Both the position numbers and the translations under genes were made by a program. Of a DNA stretch of 14,525 bases, positions 13,622 to 14,525 are shown piece after piece. The notes under the pieces are model-generated. The model was given only the letters and a program-made list of their open reading frames with translations. It ran no database searches and was not told where the DNA came from. The stretch comes from Methanomassiliicoccaceae archaeon (GTDB taxonomy: Archaea > Thermoplasmatota > Thermoplasmata > Methanomassiliicoccales > Methanomethylophilaceae), in contig JAEEKU010000137.1 of the NCBI GenBank assembly GCA_016282555.1, forward strand, positions 1 through 14,525, in the 5' to 3' direction. Each line of letters begins with the position of its first letter. Position 1 is the first letter of the stretch.

Positions 13622-13630
13622 ATAATAATC
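13622..13630 (-). promoter_or_regulatory. TATA box of the purE-guaAB unit
   Basis: The minus strand reads GATTATTAT, centred 28 bases upstream of the purE ATG, consistent with a leaderless transcript. Confidence 0.5.
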
Positions 13631-13660
13631 TTAGCGGTCAGAACAAGAGGAACCGGAGCC

Positions 13661-13698
13661 CGGAATCCGGGCCCCGGGAATATGAAAAACGGATAAAA
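13661..13698 (-). terminator. Oligo-T terminator of the 100-aa membrane protein gene
   Basis: Nine bases after the stop the minus strand reads AACTTTTT (T5 at 13694-13698), with a GC-rich CCCGG-AAT-CCGGG dyad further on (about 13661-13673). This is the same layout as at 1853-1882 and 6672-6699. Confidence 0.5.
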
Positions 13699-13707
13699 AG
13701 TTTGAAA

Positions 13708-14010
13708 TCAGCTTTTGAGGACAGCTGCCAGGAATATTCCCACTGCGATGAGAGCACCGATGACAACTGCGATAAGGTCGACGACTGCGCTATATAAAGC
13801 GTCATAAAGCTCGACGCCACAGAACGGCTCTATATCGCTCCATCCCGTGAGGTAGAACCAGACGATTCCGACTATTAAACCTGCGACAAGCATGATTCCG
13901 CCGTACGCTCTGCTCTTTCCGGAGCCCAGGATCGCGGCGAACAAGCCCGCCACGATCATAACGACGGCGAAAGCGATGATTATCAGGGTTATGAAGGTCA
14001 TGAGATCCAT
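13708..14010 (-). CDS. Small membrane protein with three predicted helices
   Basis: This 100-aa protein has hydrophobic helices at about 5-28, 36-55 and 73-97. A short polar loop (GSGKSRAYGG, 29-38) lies between the first two and an acidic loop (TGWSDIEPFCGVELYD, 55-70) between the last two. The ATG at 14010 was chosen because GGAGGG lies five bases upstream; the longer frame to 14064 reads through the leader. There is no recognised family. The gene is single, with its own TATA box (14072-14078), a palindrome in the leader and a terminator. Confidence 0.8.
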   Translation of the reverse strand: MDLMTFITLIIIAFAVVMIVAGLFAAILGSGKSRAYGGIMLVAGLIVGIVWFYLTGWSDIEPFCGVELYDALYSAVVDLIAVVIGALIAVGIFLAAVLKS

Positions 14011-14030
14011 TTTTTCCCTCCGATTTCTTC

Positions 14031-14043
14031 CCGCATTATGCGG
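14031..14043. promoter_or_regulatory. Perfect palindrome in the leader of the 100-aa gene
   Basis: CCGCATTATGCGG is a perfect 13-base dyad, located between the TATA box (14072-14078) and the GGAGGG ribosome site (about 14016-14021), close to the predicted transcript start. This is where repressor operators often lie; a leader hairpin is the alternative. Confidence 0.45.
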
Positions 14044-14071
14044 CTGGTTGGTGCATGGAAACATTGGCTAC

Positions 14072-14078
14072 TATTAAA
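14072..14078 (-). promoter_or_regulatory. TATA box for the 100-aa membrane protein gene
   Basis: The minus strand reads TTTAATA about 65 bases upstream of the ATG, implying a leader of nearly 40 bases that carries the palindrome and the ribosome site. Confidence 0.5.
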
Positions 14079-14124
14079 CTCTATGTTCAGACGGCCAGCG
14101 CCCGCGGCGGGCAATGCGGCCGGC

Positions 14125-14300
14125 CTTAAGGAACATTTTACTTTGCTCATCGTTGTATGCATATACATCCATCAGACGCGGAAAAACGAAGCAACTGATA
14201 TATAGAACTGCAGAAAAGTTACGTTCATAGTTTATAAAAGCAACAGAAAACCATTTATACGAAACAACAATATAGCCAAACGTCCCTTTAGTTAAGGGGT
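14125..14300. other. AT-rich intergenic stretch with tandem TATA-like elements
   Basis: The 314-base divergent gap 14011-14324 contains, after the leader of the 100-aa gene, a stretch clearly richer in A and T than the rest of the window. Plus-strand TATA-like elements are TTTATAAAAG (14231-14240) and CATTTATAC (14252-14260), ahead of the gar1-proximal box. No tRNA fold, box C/D pair or convincing small gene was found in it by eye. Confidence 0.4.
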
Positions 14301-14308
14301 ACATATAG
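14301..14308 (+). promoter_or_regulatory. TATA box for gar1
   Basis: ACATATAG lies 17-24 bases before the gar1 ATG. It is the nearest of several TATA-like elements; the spacing is slightly short even for a leaderless transcript, so 14252-14260 may be the true box. Confidence 0.4.
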
Positions 14309-14324
14309 GTCACGGTACGGTTCC

Positions 14325-14525
14325 ATGAAGCGTCTGGGTATGATCGAGTCGGTAACCAGAGACGGCAGGACCATAGTAAGGTGCGAAGAACTGCCGGATA
14401 TAGGAGATCCGGTATTCGATGCGGATCGCAGGAAGATCGGCATCGTAGGCAGAATATTCGGCCCCGTCGAAGAACCGTACGCGTCCGTAGTCCCGGATAA
14501 GGGTTCTGAAACCCGCATCTCATCG
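14325..14525 (+). CDS. gar1: H/ACA RNA-protein complex component Gar1 (N-terminal part)
   Basis: This frame encodes 67 residues before the window ends. The sequence MKRLGMIESVTRDGR, then IGDPVFDADRRKIGIVGRIFGPVEEPYASV, matches archaeal Gar1, a small beta-barrel protein that binds Cbf5 in the H/ACA pseudouridylation complex. The GDPVFD and GxVxxIFGPV segments are the family hallmarks. Archaeal Gar1 is about 75-100 residues, so most of the protein is present. No ribosome site precedes the ATG. Confidence 0.88.
   Translation, partial: MKRLGMIESVTRDGRTIVRCEELPDIGDPVFDADRRKIGIVGRIFGPVEEPYASVVPDKGSETRISS

Noticed and set aside
14083..14205. 40-aa open frame in the divergent gap before gar1
   Set aside because: It has no ribosome site, no properly spaced promoter and biased residue content; probably chance.
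14074..14523. 149-aa open frame on the minus strand
   Set aside because: It is antisense to gar1 and crosses the AT-rich gap; no domain is seen and gar1 is well supported.
1..14525. CRISPR arrays, tRNA or rRNA genes, insertion sequences
   Set aside because: No regularly spaced repeats, cloverleaf, rRNA-like segment or transposase was seen by eye in any gap.

Overview
The window looks like chromosomal DNA of a methanogen-lineage archaeon in the Thermoplasmata, most probably order Methanomassiliicoccales. The archaeal assignment rests on Spt5/NusG, SecE (Sec61 gamma) and L11 in one operon, a GMP synthetase split into separate amidotransferase and synthetase genes, a UPF0147 protein, the start of a Gar1 pseudouridylation-complex gene, many TATA boxes about 25-35 bases upstream of start codons (often leaderless), and oligo-T terminators. 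The order-level placement is an inference from the look of the proteins and cannot be proven without a search.

Left part (1-1885): a partial Cys-rich protein on the minus strand, a divergent 309-aa protein, and a convergent 141-aa protein. The last two appear to share a domain known mainly from gut bacteria. Between the 141-aa gene and the next operon lie two near-identical perfect palindromes 55 bases apart.

Surface operon (1886-6612, minus strand): in transcription order, a secreted acidic protein of unknown function, a DUF4956 membrane protein, a VTC-type polyphosphate polymerase-like protein and an 807-aa secreted beta-helix protein of the Cthe_2159 carbohydrate-binding type. The last three are tightly packed. 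DUF4956, VTC and surface proteins of this kind occur together in bacteria, so this is probably an imported module acting at the cell envelope.

Middle (6703-9852, minus strand): a zinc-ribbon membrane protein; a COG2516-like radical-SAM gene that is split by a one-base frameshift and also lacks the cysteine loop for the 4Fe-4S cluster; then the secE-spt5-rpl11 operon closed by a hairpin plus oligo-T terminator. The Spt5 carries an unusual N-terminal extension of about 150 residues.

Right part (10025-14525): a DUF1638-like protein (+), a two-gene unit of a 54-aa acidic protein and UPF0147 (+), a convergent purine unit purE-guaAB-guaAA (-), a 100-aa three-helix membrane protein (-), an AT-rich gap with several TATA-like elements, and the 5' end of gar1 (+). 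No tRNA, rRNA, CRISPR array or insertion sequence was recognised.
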